NCBI GenBank assembly: GCA_937884995.1 | Contig: CAKZZL010000030.1 | Location: forward strand, 1 to 42,425 | Reading direction: 5' to 3' | DNA: 42,425 nucleotides | DNA from: an uncultured Clostridia bacterium | GTDB taxonomy: Bacteria; Bacillota; Clostridia; Oscillospirales; Acutalibacteraceae | Shown here: in pieces, positions 16,896 through 25,243 of the stretch | Numbering within the stretch: the stretch's first letter is position 1 | Layout: every line of letters starts with the position of its first letter | The notes under the pieces: model-generated | What the model was told of the DNA's origin: nothing | The model's database searches: none | Seen by the model: only the letters and a program-made list of their open reading frames with translations | Translations under genes and position numbers: made by a program

Positions 16896-17435
16896 TTATT
16901 CATAGATTTCTCTTTTTAATATGCCTATATATGGTAAATTTCTGTATTTTTCATCATAATCAAGGCCATAACCTACAACGAACTCGTCCGGAACCTGTTT
17001 GCCTACATAATCAGGTATTACATCTGACTTCCTTCTCTCGGGTTTATCAAGAAGCGTGCATATCCTTAAGCTCTTTGGGTTTCTTACACTCAGCATTTGT
17101 GAAAGATGAGATAAAGTAACTCCCGTATCAAGTATATCTTCAATAAGGATAACATTCTTTCCTGCTATATCCTGAGATAAATCCTTGATTATCTTCACAG
17201 CTCCTGATGAACGTGTGTCGCTTCCGTAACTTGAGACACACATAAAATCAATTGAGCACGGAATTGTGATTTTTCTCATAATATCTGCCATAAATACGAC
17301 AGAGCCTTTCAAAATACCGCAAAGGAGAAGTTCTTCGCCTTCATAATCTTTTGAAATCTTTTTACCCAGTCTGCTTGTAATCTCGTCAAGTTCATCAACG
17401 CTTACAAGTATCTTATCTATATCTTCTCTCATCAT
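16896..17435 (-). CDS. hpt: hypoxanthine phosphoribosyltransferase
   Basis: A 179-residue type I phosphoribosyltransferase of purine salvage, forming IMP or GMP from hypoxanthine or guanine plus PRPP. The PRPP loop VILIEDILDTGVT is at residues 96-108, and ILKGSVVFMADI and DFVVGYGLDYDEKYRNLPYIG are family signatures. Length is typical. The start overlaps the tilS stop by 4 bases (ATGA), so the two are translationally coupled. The adjacent tilS and ftsH keep the order seen across Firmicutes. Confidence 0.96.
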   Translation of the reverse strand: MMREDIDKILVSVDELDEITSRLGKKISKDYEGEELLLCGILKGSVVFMADIMRKITIPCSIDFMCVSSYGSDTRSSGAVKIIKDLSQDIAGKNVILIEDILDTGVTLSHLSQMLSVRNPKSLRICTLLDKPERRKSDVIPDYVGKQVPDEFVVGYGLDYDEKYRNLPYIGILKREIYE

Positions 17436-18760
17436 AAGTCCTCCGACCTTGAAATATATATGTAGTTTTTGCTTGAATCAGTAACTGACGCTCTTGCATC
17501 AGCGCCGAATTTTTCAAGCATTATTAAGCCATCATCATCTGCTATAAGGAAAAGCTTTTGCCTTTCTCTTATAGGGATCTTCTTTTCATTAAAAAGCTGT
17601 TTTAATGTCTTGGTTCCCCTTTTGGGAAGCTTTATGCAGTCCCCCGGTATTCTGTTCCGAAGACTTAAACTTCCATTTATCTTATCACAATCAATCATGT
17701 ATTTAATTGACTGTTTATTAAGATTTTGTAAATCCTCAGATTTATATTTCTTTATATATATCCTGCCCAGCGGAGAATCTACATATTCATCATCAATATT
17801 TATCCTGATTTCAAAATCTGTTATCTCTTCTTTTTTTCCAAATGTCATAATATCGCGGTCGACATTTACTCTCAAGCCGCACACATCGGCAGAGCCGCCC
17901 TTATCGGCAATATGAGATACAGCCCAGATATGTTCCCTGATAATATTCATAGCACCGTTTTCTTTTAATATCTTCTTATATACCTGATTTTTAATTACAG
18001 GGTCGGCGTCTTTTATTTTAGAAATATCATATCCGTCTTCAAGTTCTGCATTTTCTATAAGAACGGATGCTGTTTTATCTATATACGCATTTGTCATATT
18101 AAGCGATGTTATGCATTTATGAAAAGACTTATCAAAAGCAGGATTTAATTCATAAAATCTCGGCAATATATTATGCCTTATTTTATTTCTTGTATAATCA
18201 TCCTGAAGATTTGTTGAATCAGTAACAAAGCTAAGTCCGTTTTCAAGAATATATTTTTCTATTTCTTCTCTTGAAATATCCAAAAGCGGACGAATAACTT
18301 TCCCACGTTTATATGGAATGCCGCAAAGGCCGGAAAGCGAAGCACCTCTTGTAAGATTAAAAAAGAATGTCTCAATATTATCATTCAGGTTATGCGCTGT
18401 TGCAATTTTATCACAATCAAGGCTTTCAAAGATTTGATAACGAAGCCTTCTTGCGCACTCTTCGCATCCTTCACCTGTCTTTTCAGCTTCAGAGGGCACA
18501 TCTATATGATAAATCAAGCAATCTATTCCGAGTGATTTACAAAAGTCTTTTGAAAAATCTTCATCTCTTTTTGCTTCCTCACCGCGGATTCCGTGATTTA
18601 TATGCACGGCGCTTAAACTGATGCCGAGCTCATCTTTTGACATAAAAAGCAAATGCAAAAGACTGACTGAGTCAGCGCCCCCTGAAAGGCCGACGCACAC
18701 TCTGTCTCCTTCTTTTAACATCTCATGTGCTTTAAGACTAGTCAAGAATTTATTGATCAT
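17432..18760 (-). CDS. tilS: tRNA(Ile)-lysidine synthase
   Basis: A 442-residue N-type ATP pyrophosphatase that converts C34 of tRNA-Ile(CAU) to lysidine, so that it reads AUA. The PP-loop SGGADS is at residues 26-31, followed by HINHGIRGEEAKRDEDF and the TAHNLNDNIETFFFNLTRG segment. The C-terminal TilS domain includes RNRIPGD and KRGTKTLKQLFNEKKIP. I place the start at 18760, where AAGG lies about 9 bases upstream; a frame reaching 18835 would sit inside dnaB. It overlaps dnaB by 11 bases and hpt by 4. Confidence 0.94.
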   Translation of the reverse strand: MINKFLTSLKAHEMLKEGDRVCVGLSGGADSVSLLHLLFMSKDELGISLSAVHINHGIRGEEAKRDEDFSKDFCKSLGIDCLIYHIDVPSEAEKTGEGCEECARRLRYQIFESLDCDKIATAHNLNDNIETFFFNLTRGASLSGLCGIPYKRGKVIRPLLDISREEIEKYILENGLSFVTDSTNLQDDYTRNKIRHNILPRFYELNPAFDKSFHKCITSLNMTNAYIDKTASVLIENAELEDGYDISKIKDADPVIKNQVYKKILKENGAMNIIREHIWAVSHIADKGGSADVCGLRVNVDRDIMTFGKKEEITDFEIRINIDDEYVDSPLGRIYIKKYKSEDLQNLNKQSIKYMIDCDKINGSLSLRNRIPGDCIKLPKRGTKTLKQLFNEKKIPIRERQKLFLIADDDGLIMLEKFGADARASVTDSSKNYIYISRSEDL

Positions 18761-20207
18761 CTCTGAACCTTTCAAGTGTTGAGAAAAGTGTAAGTTCCTT
18801 ATTCCATACAACTTTAACAATTCCGGTTTCACCATGACGGTTCTTAGCTACATTAATTTCTGCAATGTCAATAAGCTTTTCCTCATCAGGTATTTCATCC
18901 TCATCTTGCGGAGTGTTGTTATAATACTCATCCCTGTGAATAAGCAGAACGATATCGGCATCCTGCTCTATAGAGCCTGATTCACGAAGGTCAGTAAGCT
19001 GAGGACGGTGGTTTGTCTTACGACTGCTTTCGTTTGGTCCTTTATTGCCCTTTGCAGATTCACGGTTGATCTGAGAACATGCAATAACAGGAATATTTAA
19101 GTCCTTTGCCATCATCTTCATGGTTCTTGTAATTTCAGAGACCTCGTTAACACGGTTTTCCATAAAATGTTTTCCACTTGCATGCATAAGTCCTATATAG
19201 TCAATGACTACGCAATCGACATCTTTAAGTCTGCGTACTCTCGCTTTAATCTCAGGGACAGTAATTGCAGCCGTATCATCAAAAAACAGATTAATATTGC
19301 ATAGAGCATCAGAAGCAGTACCTATCTTTGTCCACTCTTCTATACCGAACTCACCTGACATAAGAGTTTTGCCGACTATTCTTGTCTCAGTTGAAAGAAG
19401 TCTCTGAGCCAATTGATCTTTTGGCATTTCGAGTGAGAAAAATACAACCTTCTTCCCCGAAAAAGCAATATTCCTTGCTATATTGAGTGCAAGGGCGGTT
19501 TTACCCATAGCAGGTCTTGCGCCTATGACTATAAAGTCAGATTTACGAAAACCACCTGCAAGTTTTTTATCAATTTCAGAAAAGCCTGTAGGTATTGCCT
19601 TTAATTCTTCCTTGCGGGCAACCATTTCCGGGTCTGCGCCTGGTTGATTCTCATCATATTGTAAAGCCTGATATTTGGGATAAAGTTCATTAATGACGAT
19701 ATCCGTTACGCGCGTAGGACCTTTTGCTGTCCTGTCACGGCGTATATCATAAATTTCCTGTTCAGCAAGTTCAATTAAAGTATCTGTATCTTCTGTGACA
19801 TTTTGTGCCGAATCAAGAATACTTTGCATTGTATTTATGAGAGAACGGCGGTATGAATAATCCACAAGCAAGTTGCAATATTCCGTGACATTTCGGGTTG
19901 TCGGAACGGAAGACGCGAGTTCAAAAAGATATTTCTTACCTGATTCATCATCCATTATGTCTTCCTTTTTCAGGCTTTCCAGTACAACAAGAGCATCTAT
20001 CTTGCCTTGTCCGCCCAAAGTGTCAAGACTTATTATAGCCTCATAAATCGATTTATGAAGCGGTAAATAGAAATGATCGGCCTTTAAGATCTGCTGTACT
20101 TCCACAAGGCATGCAGGATCCTTTAATATAGACCCTAAAACTGCTCTTTCAGCATTAATGTTATACGGTTCATTCACTCCGTTAACATTTACAAATGAAT
20201 CTGCCAT
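18750..20207 (-). CDS. dnaB: replicative DNA helicase
   Basis: A 485-residue RecA-fold hexameric helicase (DnaC in Bacillus naming) that unwinds DNA at the replication fork. The N-terminal helical domain begins near NINAERAVLGSIL, and Walker A is GARPAMGKT (229-237). VIDYIGLM is the Walker B region, and CSQINRESAKG and LRESGSIEQDADIV are typical helicase motifs. GGAG lies 8 bases upstream of the ATG. It follows rplI by 15 bases, the common rplI-dnaB pairing, and overlaps tilS by 11. Confidence 0.97.
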   Translation of the reverse strand: MADSFVNVNGVNEPYNINAERAVLGSILKDPACLVEVQQILKADHFYLPLHKSIYEAIISLDTLGGQGKIDALVVLESLKKEDIMDDESGKKYLFELASSVPTTRNVTEYCNLLVDYSYRRSLINTMQSILDSAQNVTEDTDTLIELAEQEIYDIRRDRTAKGPTRVTDIVINELYPKYQALQYDENQPGADPEMVARKEELKAIPTGFSEIDKKLAGGFRKSDFIVIGARPAMGKTALALNIARNIAFSGKKVVFFSLEMPKDQLAQRLLSTETRIVGKTLMSGEFGIEEWTKIGTASDALCNINLFFDDTAAITVPEIKARVRRLKDVDCVVIDYIGLMHASGKHFMENRVNEVSEITRTMKMMAKDLNIPVIACSQINRESAKGNKGPNESSRKTNHRPQLTDLRESGSIEQDADIVLLIHRDEYYNNTPQDEDEIPDEEKLIDIAEINVAKNRHGETGIVKVVWNKELTLFSTLERFRDDQ

Positions 20208-20222
20208 AAATATACTCCAATA

Positions 20223-20663
20223 TTATTCGACAACCATTAATGTCATCTTAGCATTAATATTTTGATATAACTTGATTTCAATTTCATAAGCGCCGAATGT
20301 CTTTATATCATCCATGCTTATTTTTCTTTTATCTATGGATATGCCATATTGATTTTCGATTGCGGCAGCAGCATCTTTGGCTGTAACGGAGCCGAAAAGT
20401 CTGCCGTTGGTTCCGCCCTTTGCCTTAATCTCAAGGCTCTTGCCCTCAAGTTTTTCTTTTGACTCATTTGCTGCAGCAACATCCATGTCTATTTTATGCT
20501 GATTTGACTGTTCACGGTTTCTCATCTCTGTAAGTGACTGAGCATTTGCCTCAACAGCCAGGCCTTTAGGGAAAAGGTAATTTCTTGCATATCCGTCGCT
20601 TGCTTTAACCTTTTCATCTTTTTTTCCAAGACCTTTTACATCTGCTTTTAATATAACTTCCAT
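20223..20663 (-). CDS. rplI: 50S ribosomal protein L9
   Basis: A 146-residue L9 with the family signature GLGKKDEKVKASDGYARNYLFPKGLA at about residues 11-36, then a charged connecting helix and a C-terminal domain with GRLFGSVT. L9 binds 23S rRNA and influences translational fidelity. It lies 16 bases downstream of the RNase J gene and 15 upstream of dnaB. In many Firmicutes the gene before rplI is gdpP; here it is rnj. Confidence 0.97.
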   Translation of the reverse strand: MEVILKADVKGLGKKDEKVKASDGYARNYLFPKGLAVEANAQSLTEMRNREQSNQHKIDMDVAAANESKEKLEGKSLEIKAKGGTNGRLFGSVTAKDAAAAIENQYGISIDKRKISMDDIKTFGAYEIEIKLYQNINAKMTLMVVE

Positions 20664-20679
20664 AATCTTGCCTTTCTGT

Positions 20680-22518
20680 CTATATTATCATAATCATCGG
20701 GATAATAATGGGACTTCTCTTTGTTTTGTCATATACAAGTCTTCCAAGATCATCCACCAGATGGTTTCTTATGATGTTAACATCAATATATTTTGCTGAA
20801 ATATTGTCATTGATGCTTTTCTGCGCAACTTTTTTAGCCTCATTGAGAAGACTTTCCGAGTCACGTACGAAAATAAATCCCCTGCTTGAGATATCAGGTC
20901 CGGAAATTATCTCACCGTATTCCTTGTCAATTACAACACTTACGGCTATAACTCCGTCTTCAGAAAGTCTCTTACGTTCACGTATAACGGCATTACGTAT
21001 ATCTCCTACACCGGAGCCGTCAACATAAACCTGACCTGCGGTAACATTTTCAACCTGGCTGAGTTTTCTCTTTCTAATCTCAACCTGTCTTCCGTTGTCG
21101 CCGATATATATGTTCTTTGTCTTTATTCCCATGCTTTCAGCAAGCTGTGCATGACTTTTAAGATGCTTTTGCTCACCATGAACGGGAATGAAAAACTTAG
21201 GCTTTGTAAGACTTAGCATGATTTTAAGTTCTTCCTGACAAGCGTGTCCGGATACATGCACATCATACATTCTCTCATATATAACCTCAGCGCCGAGCTT
21301 TAAGAGCTCATCAACTACTTTTGCTACTGTCTTTTCATTACCGGGTATGGGAGTTGCAGAAATGATAACATAATCACCACTGCCTATCTCTACACTTTTA
21401 TGTTCCGAAAATGCCATTCTGTAGAGAGCCGACATTGGTTCACCCTGGCTGCCTGTTGTGATTATAACAAGTTTATCATTGGGATATCGTGATATTTGAT
21501 TCAAGTCTATAAGCAAATCATCCGGAACCGAAAGATAGCCGAGCTCAGAAGCAGTTGCAACAACATTTTCAAGACTGCGTCCCGAAAGAGCAACTTTTCT
21601 TCCGTTATTTTTTGCCACATCCATGATTTGCTGAACTCTGTGTATATTGGATGCGAAAGTAGCAACAATAAGTCTCTTGCCGTCAGCTTTTGCAAAAAGT
21701 CTCTCAAATGACTCACCCACAGTTCTTTCACTCGGTGTAAAGCCGGGCTTTTGGGCATTGGTTGAATCTGAAAGAAGACACAAAACGCCTTTGTCTCCGA
21801 GTGCAGCCAGACGTGCCATATCAATTACTTCTCCGTCTATTGGAGTTGTATCTATCTTAAAGTCCCCTGTTTGTACAATGATACCCGCAGGACTTTCGAT
21901 TGCAAATGCAATTGAATCCGGTATAGAGTGATTTACATGTATAGCTTCAACTTCGAATTGTCCTGCTTGTATCTTGTCACCCGGTTTAATAACATGAATT
22001 TTAACCTTGTTCTCAAGATTATGTTCTTTGAGTTTGTATTTTATGAGACCGGCCGTAAGTTTTGTAGCATATACCGGCATTTTAAATTTATCAAGAAGAT
22101 AAGGCAGTCCGCCTATATGGTCCTCATGTCCGTGTGTTATGAATATTCCCTTAATTTTATCTATATTCTTTTCAACATAATTGAAATCCGGAATAACGGA
22201 ATCAACGCCGAGCATCTCGGGTTCCGGAAATGCAAGTCCGCAGTCAACAATAATCATGTCATCTTCATATTGATATAAGGTCATGTTCTTGCCGACTTCG
22301 TTAAGTCCGCCTAAAAATGCAATTCTTACGGGTGAAGGATATTTTCCTTCTTGCTTTTCTTCATTATATGATCTCATGGATTTTTGAACCGGTTTGTTAT
22401 TTATAATCTTTTTATTCTGCTTATTTAAGTTATATCTTCTTCTTAGACTTAAATTTTCAGTCGATTTCTTAGCAGAATTCATATCGGATTTTTTCCTTGA
22501 ATATTTCTTTTTTTCCAT
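20680..22518 (-). CDS. rnj: ribonuclease J
   Basis: A 612-residue metallo-beta-lactamase/beta-CASP ribonuclease with endo- and 5'-3' exonuclease activity in mRNA decay and rRNA maturation. The zinc motif HGHEDH is at residues 129-134; LGGLNEVGKNM, DSTNAQKPGFTPSE and VSGHACQEELKIM are RNase J signatures. The first ~62 residues are a basic, low-complexity extension absent from the compact core, probably for RNA or ribosome contact (inference). The ATG has AAGGAGG upstream. It leads the operon that continues through rplI, dnaB, tilS, hpt and ftsH. Confidence 0.95.
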   Translation of the reverse strand: MEKKKYSRKKSDMNSAKKSTENLSLRRRYNLNKQNKKIINNKPVQKSMRSYNEEKQEGKYPSPVRIAFLGGLNEVGKNMTLYQYEDDMIIVDCGLAFPEPEMLGVDSVIPDFNYVEKNIDKIKGIFITHGHEDHIGGLPYLLDKFKMPVYATKLTAGLIKYKLKEHNLENKVKIHVIKPGDKIQAGQFEVEAIHVNHSIPDSIAFAIESPAGIIVQTGDFKIDTTPIDGEVIDMARLAALGDKGVLCLLSDSTNAQKPGFTPSERTVGESFERLFAKADGKRLIVATFASNIHRVQQIMDVAKNNGRKVALSGRSLENVVATASELGYLSVPDDLLIDLNQISRYPNDKLVIITTGSQGEPMSALYRMAFSEHKSVEIGSGDYVIISATPIPGNEKTVAKVVDELLKLGAEVIYERMYDVHVSGHACQEELKIMLSLTKPKFFIPVHGEQKHLKSHAQLAESMGIKTKNIYIGDNGRQVEIRKRKLSQVENVTAGQVYVDGSGVGDIRNAVIRERKRLSEDGVIAVSVVIDKEYGEIISGPDISSRGFIFVRDSESLLNEAKKVAQKSINDNISAKYIDVNIIRNHLVDDLGRLVYDKTKRSPIIIPMIMII

Positions 22519-22594
22519 CTCTTACCTCCTTATTCAAGTATTTTCATATATATAACGATAAAATCCCATAATAATACATTATATAATCTTTTTT

Positions 22595-22623
22595 ATATTA
22601 CTCTCTTTCGGCTATAATGTCAA
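22595..22623 (-). promoter_or_regulatory. sigma-A promoter of the rnj-rplI-dnaB-tilS-hpt-ftsH run
   Basis: On the minus strand TTGACA (22618-22623), 17 bases, TAATAT (22595-22600). The predicted start near 22588 gives a 70-base leader. Gaps downstream are short or negative up to ftsH, and I see no terminator within the run. Confidence 0.8.
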
Positions 22624-22645
22624 GGAAAAAGACCCCTTTTCCGTA

Positions 22646-22674
22646 TTGAAAAAAGACCTTGAAAATGGTAGAAT
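22646..22674 (+). promoter_or_regulatory. sigma-A promoter of rnhA
   Basis: TTGAAA (22646-22651), 17 bases, TAGAAT (22669-22674), with a predicted start near 22681, about 24 bases before the rnhA start codon. It is back to back with the rnj promoter. Confidence 0.65.
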
Positions 22675-22704
22675 ATATAAGATATTTCGAATTGGAGAAA
22701 AGAT

Positions 22705-23145
22705 ATGTATCTCAGTGAAGTAAGCATCTATACAGACGGCGCTTGTTCGGGTAATCCCGGTCCCGGAGGATGGGCCTGCATTTTAAGATATGAAGGCCAT
22801 GAAAAGGAATTATCTGGTGGTGAAGAGAGCACCACAAATAACAGGATGGAACTCCTGGCTCTCATAAATGCACTTAAGGCACTTAAAAGAAAATGCAAAT
22901 TAACAATATATTCAGATTCTCAATATGTCATAAACGGCATAACAAAGGGCTGGGCTCAAAGCTGGAAAGAGAACAACTGGATAAAGAAAGATAAAAAGAA
23001 AGCACTGAATCCCGAACTTTGGGATGAACTTTTAACACTTCTTTCAGAACATGAATATGAATTTGTTTGGGTTAAAGGACATGACGGCCATCCCGAAAAC
23101 GAACGATGTGACAAGATGGCAGTCGAAGAGTCCAAAAAATATTGA
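22705..23145 (+). CDS. rnhA: ribonuclease HI
   Basis: A 146-residue RNase H type 1 that degrades RNA in RNA-DNA hybrids. The catalytic carboxylates Asp11, Glu49, Asp71 and Asp136 and the histidine of KGHDGHPENE (about 126) are all present. The basic-protrusion helix around WAQSWKENNWIKKDKKK is retained, as in E. coli RNase HI and unlike archaeal short forms. GGAGA precedes the ATG by 6 bases. A promoter for the following transporter overlaps its stop codon. Confidence 0.95.
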   Translation: MYLSEVSIYTDGACSGNPGPGGWACILRYEGHEKELSGGEESTTNNRMELLALINALKALKRKCKLTIYSDSQYVINGITKGWAQSWKENNWIKKDKKKALNPELWDELLTLLSEHEYEFVWVKGHDGHPENERCDKMAVEESKKY

Positions 23146-23170
23146 TTAACCAACGCTATTATGGTAAAAT
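23142..23170 (+). promoter_or_regulatory. sigma-A promoter of the GPH transporter
   Basis: TTGATT (23142-23147), which contains the rnhA stop codon, 17 bases, TAAAAT (23165-23170). The predicted start near 23177 lies just ahead of the transporter ribosome binding site. Confidence 0.6.
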
Positions 23171-23201
23171 ATATGAGTTATCTTTTATAGGATGTGATCT
23201 C

Positions 23202-24794
23202 TTGAGTGAAAAAGATGCTGTGCTTGTAGAAGGCACAGGACAGACACAGGAACAAATTGATGAAGAGCTCCAGCAGCTCTCCACATCCGACAGAAAATAT
23301 GTAAGGCCGCGTGAAATAGTCGCCTTCCTTCTTACTTCTTTCGGACAAAAGAACTTAAGTCAATATGTTAATTCCTTCCGTCAGTTCTTCATAATCAGTT
23401 TCCTCGGAATGTCAGGAAGCACTTACGGAATCATCATGTTCATAGAATCCATCTATGATGCAGTGGACGACTCCATTTCAGGTCTCATTATTGACAGAAC
23501 AAGAACACGCTGGGGCAGGCTTCGCCCCTGGCTTGTTATACCCACTCCCTTCTGGGCTATAGCAAATATCATGCTCTTTACTGCGCCTGCATTTTTGGTT
23601 GCAGACTGGCAGAAGATTGTATGGGTTGTTTTTGCTATATTCGTATATAACCTGGGTATGTCATATTTCGGCGCATGGAATATTATGACATATAACATAA
23701 CGCCGAATACTAACGAAAGAGATTCTCTTATAGCTACATCAAAGTTTATGGACCTTTTCGGTACATGGCTTCCTTCAATAGCAACCGTTTGCGTATCCTT
23801 TATTCCTTCCCTTACAAAGAACAAAGTCGGAATGCAGGATGTATATACAGGCTTTGCAGTAGTACTCGCAGCTATTGCCGCAATTACCGCAATCTACGGA
23901 TTCAAGAATATGCGTGAGCGTGTGCCACTTGCTTCACGTGAGCAGATGCAGGAAGTCGGCGTAATAGATTCATTCAAAAACGTATTCAAAAACAGACCTA
24001 TGTTTGTCCTTGTACTTTCAGGTTTCTTTGCAGGCTTCAAGAGTGTCGGTGTTGCGAGCGAGTCATTCTACTGGATGCACAGTTCAAAAAAACTTTACCA
24101 CGCTACAATAGCAAGTCTTTTTACAGGAATTCCGGCATATATCATGACTCCCCTTGCTCCGAAGCTTATACGTAAATTCGGTGCAAGAAACGTTGCAGTA
24201 GCATCCGGCTTATTTGCAGGTTTTGCATATCTTGCGACCTTCATAATAGGGCTTTTCGGCAACAACGGCAAAGGATTCCTTGTTGACTGGAGCGGATGCA
24301 ATACAGTAGTAAATCTTGCAGTTATAGCACTCCTTCTTACAATATGCGGCCTTCCTAATGCTCTTTTGAATGTTGCAGGCGGTGTTCTCCAGGGCGACGT
24401 TTATGACTACAGCGAATGGAAGACAGGCGTAAGAAACGAAGCTTTGGTACAAACAGTTCAGAATTACTTCGGTAAAGTTGCAAACTCAGTTATACAGCTT
24501 CTTTCCGGTGTTGTTATTTCAGCCGTAGGATATGTTGCACATAAAGATGAATTCGGCAATATCATCCCCGAATCAAACCATAAAGTCCTTTTAGGATTCT
24601 GGGCAGTCTTTTGTCTTCTTCCTGCAATTGCAAGATTCCTTTACGGTATTACACTTCTCTTCTTCAATGTAACAGGAAAGGTTAAAGAGCAAATGCTTCA
24701 CGATCTTGAAATATCAAGAAGAGAAAGAATGGAACAGCTTGAAGAAAAAGAAGAACAGTTATTGGCAGAAGAAGAAATTTCTACAGAAGAATAA
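23202..24794 (+). CDS. GPH-family (MelB-like) sugar:cation symporter
   Basis: A 530-residue membrane transporter of the glycoside-pentoside-hexuronide:cation symporter family, about 12 hydrophobic segments. The diagnostic loop DDSISGLIIDRTRTRWGRLRPWL follows the first helices, and GDVYDYSEWKTGVRNEA is the second family signature. A ~50-residue acidic N-terminal stretch and an acidic, Glu-rich C-terminal tail flank the core. Start chosen at the TTG (23202) because AGGATGTGATC (23189-23199) is a near-perfect extended Shine-Dalgarno match at correct spacing; an upstream in-frame TTG at 23142 sits in the promoter. The substrate is unknown. Members carry pentosides or melibiose with Na+ or H+, so arabinosides are possible given the ara operon. 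Confidence 0.88.
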   Translation: MSEKDAVLVEGTGQTQEQIDEELQQLSTSDRKYVRPREIVAFLLTSFGQKNLSQYVNSFRQFFIISFLGMSGSTYGIIMFIESIYDAVDDSISGLIIDRTRTRWGRLRPWLVIPTPFWAIANIMLFTAPAFLVADWQKIVWVVFAIFVYNLGMSYFGAWNIMTYNITPNTNERDSLIATSKFMDLFGTWLPSIATVCVSFIPSLTKNKVGMQDVYTGFAVVLAAIAAITAIYGFKNMRERVPLASREQMQEVGVIDSFKNVFKNRPMFVLVLSGFFAGFKSVGVASESFYWMHSSKKLYHATIASLFTGIPAYIMTPLAPKLIRKFGARNVAVASGLFAGFAYLATFIIGLFGNNGKGFLVDWSGCNTVVNLAVIALLLTICGLPNALLNVAGGVLQGDVYDYSEWKTGVRNEALVQTVQNYFGKVANSVIQLLSGVVISAVGYVAHKDEFGNIIPESNHKVLLGFWAVFCLLPAIARFLYGITLLFFNVTGKVKEQMLHDLEISRRERMEQLEEKEEQLLAEEEISTEE

Positions 24795-24798
24795 AGCA

Positions 24799-24826
24799 AT
24801 GGATGAAGATTATTTTCTTCATCCAT
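24799..24826. terminator. hairpin between convergent genes
   Basis: A perfect 11-bp stem (24799-24809 with 24816-24826, ATGGATGAAGA/TCTTCATCCAT). On the plus strand it is followed by an AT-rich run and on the minus strand by TTGCTTTATTC, so it could end either transcript. Confidence 0.5.
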
Positions 24827-24846
24827 ATTTATATATACATATATTT

Positions 24847-24875
24847 ATGGAGAGACTTTTGTCTCTCCATTTTTC
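24847..24875 (+). terminator. rho-independent terminator of the transporter gene
   Basis: A perfect 10-bp stem (24847-24856 with 24861-24870, ATGGAGAGAC/GTCTCTCCAT), loop TTTT, then TTTTC. Confidence 0.75.
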
Positions 24876-24877
24876 AC

Positions 24878-25240
24878 CTATTCAGCATTATTTGTAACGA
24901 CAATGTCGACTCCGGTATCAAGGATATTCTTTATTGCAGTATCCCCTATTTTAACCGGAGCTTTGACAAATGCAGCATTTATTTCTTTCATGCAGTCAAA
25001 CATCATACCCTTCGGTATCGGGCCGGATGATTTAACGGGAACTACCGGCTCCCTGCCGCCCTCAAGCTTAATTGTGCTTGTAAGGGAGCGGGTCGGGAAA
25101 GTGCATTCACTGCGCGCATAAGCATCTCCGCGTTTGCATGTGTTGCCTGTTACATCTAAAACTTCGCCGTTATCATCAAGGCTTACTGTTATCTGGCAGC
25201 CTATGGGGCATGCAATACAAGTGAGTTCTCTTTTAGTCAT
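24878..25240 (-). CDS. DUF1667 cysteine-rich protein
   Basis: A 120-residue DUF1667 protein. Cysteines Cys8, Cys11, Cys15 (TCIACPIGC) and Cys35 (NTCKRG) form a likely Fe-S or metal site at the N-terminus; a further cysteine is in SECTF. Members of this family are nearly always encoded with a GlpA-like flavoprotein and a second FAD/NAD oxidoreductase, as here, and are thought to serve as the small electron-transfer subunit (inference; no activity proven to my knowledge). It starts 3 bases after the oxidoreductase stop, with GGAGG upstream. Confidence 0.9.
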   Translation of the reverse strand: MTKRELTCIACPIGCQITVSLDDNGEVLDVTGNTCKRGDAYARSECTFPTRSLTSTIKLEGGREPVVPVKSSGPIPKGMMFDCMKEINAAFVKAPVKIGDTAIKNILDTGVDIVVTNNAE

Positions 25241-25243
25241 ATC

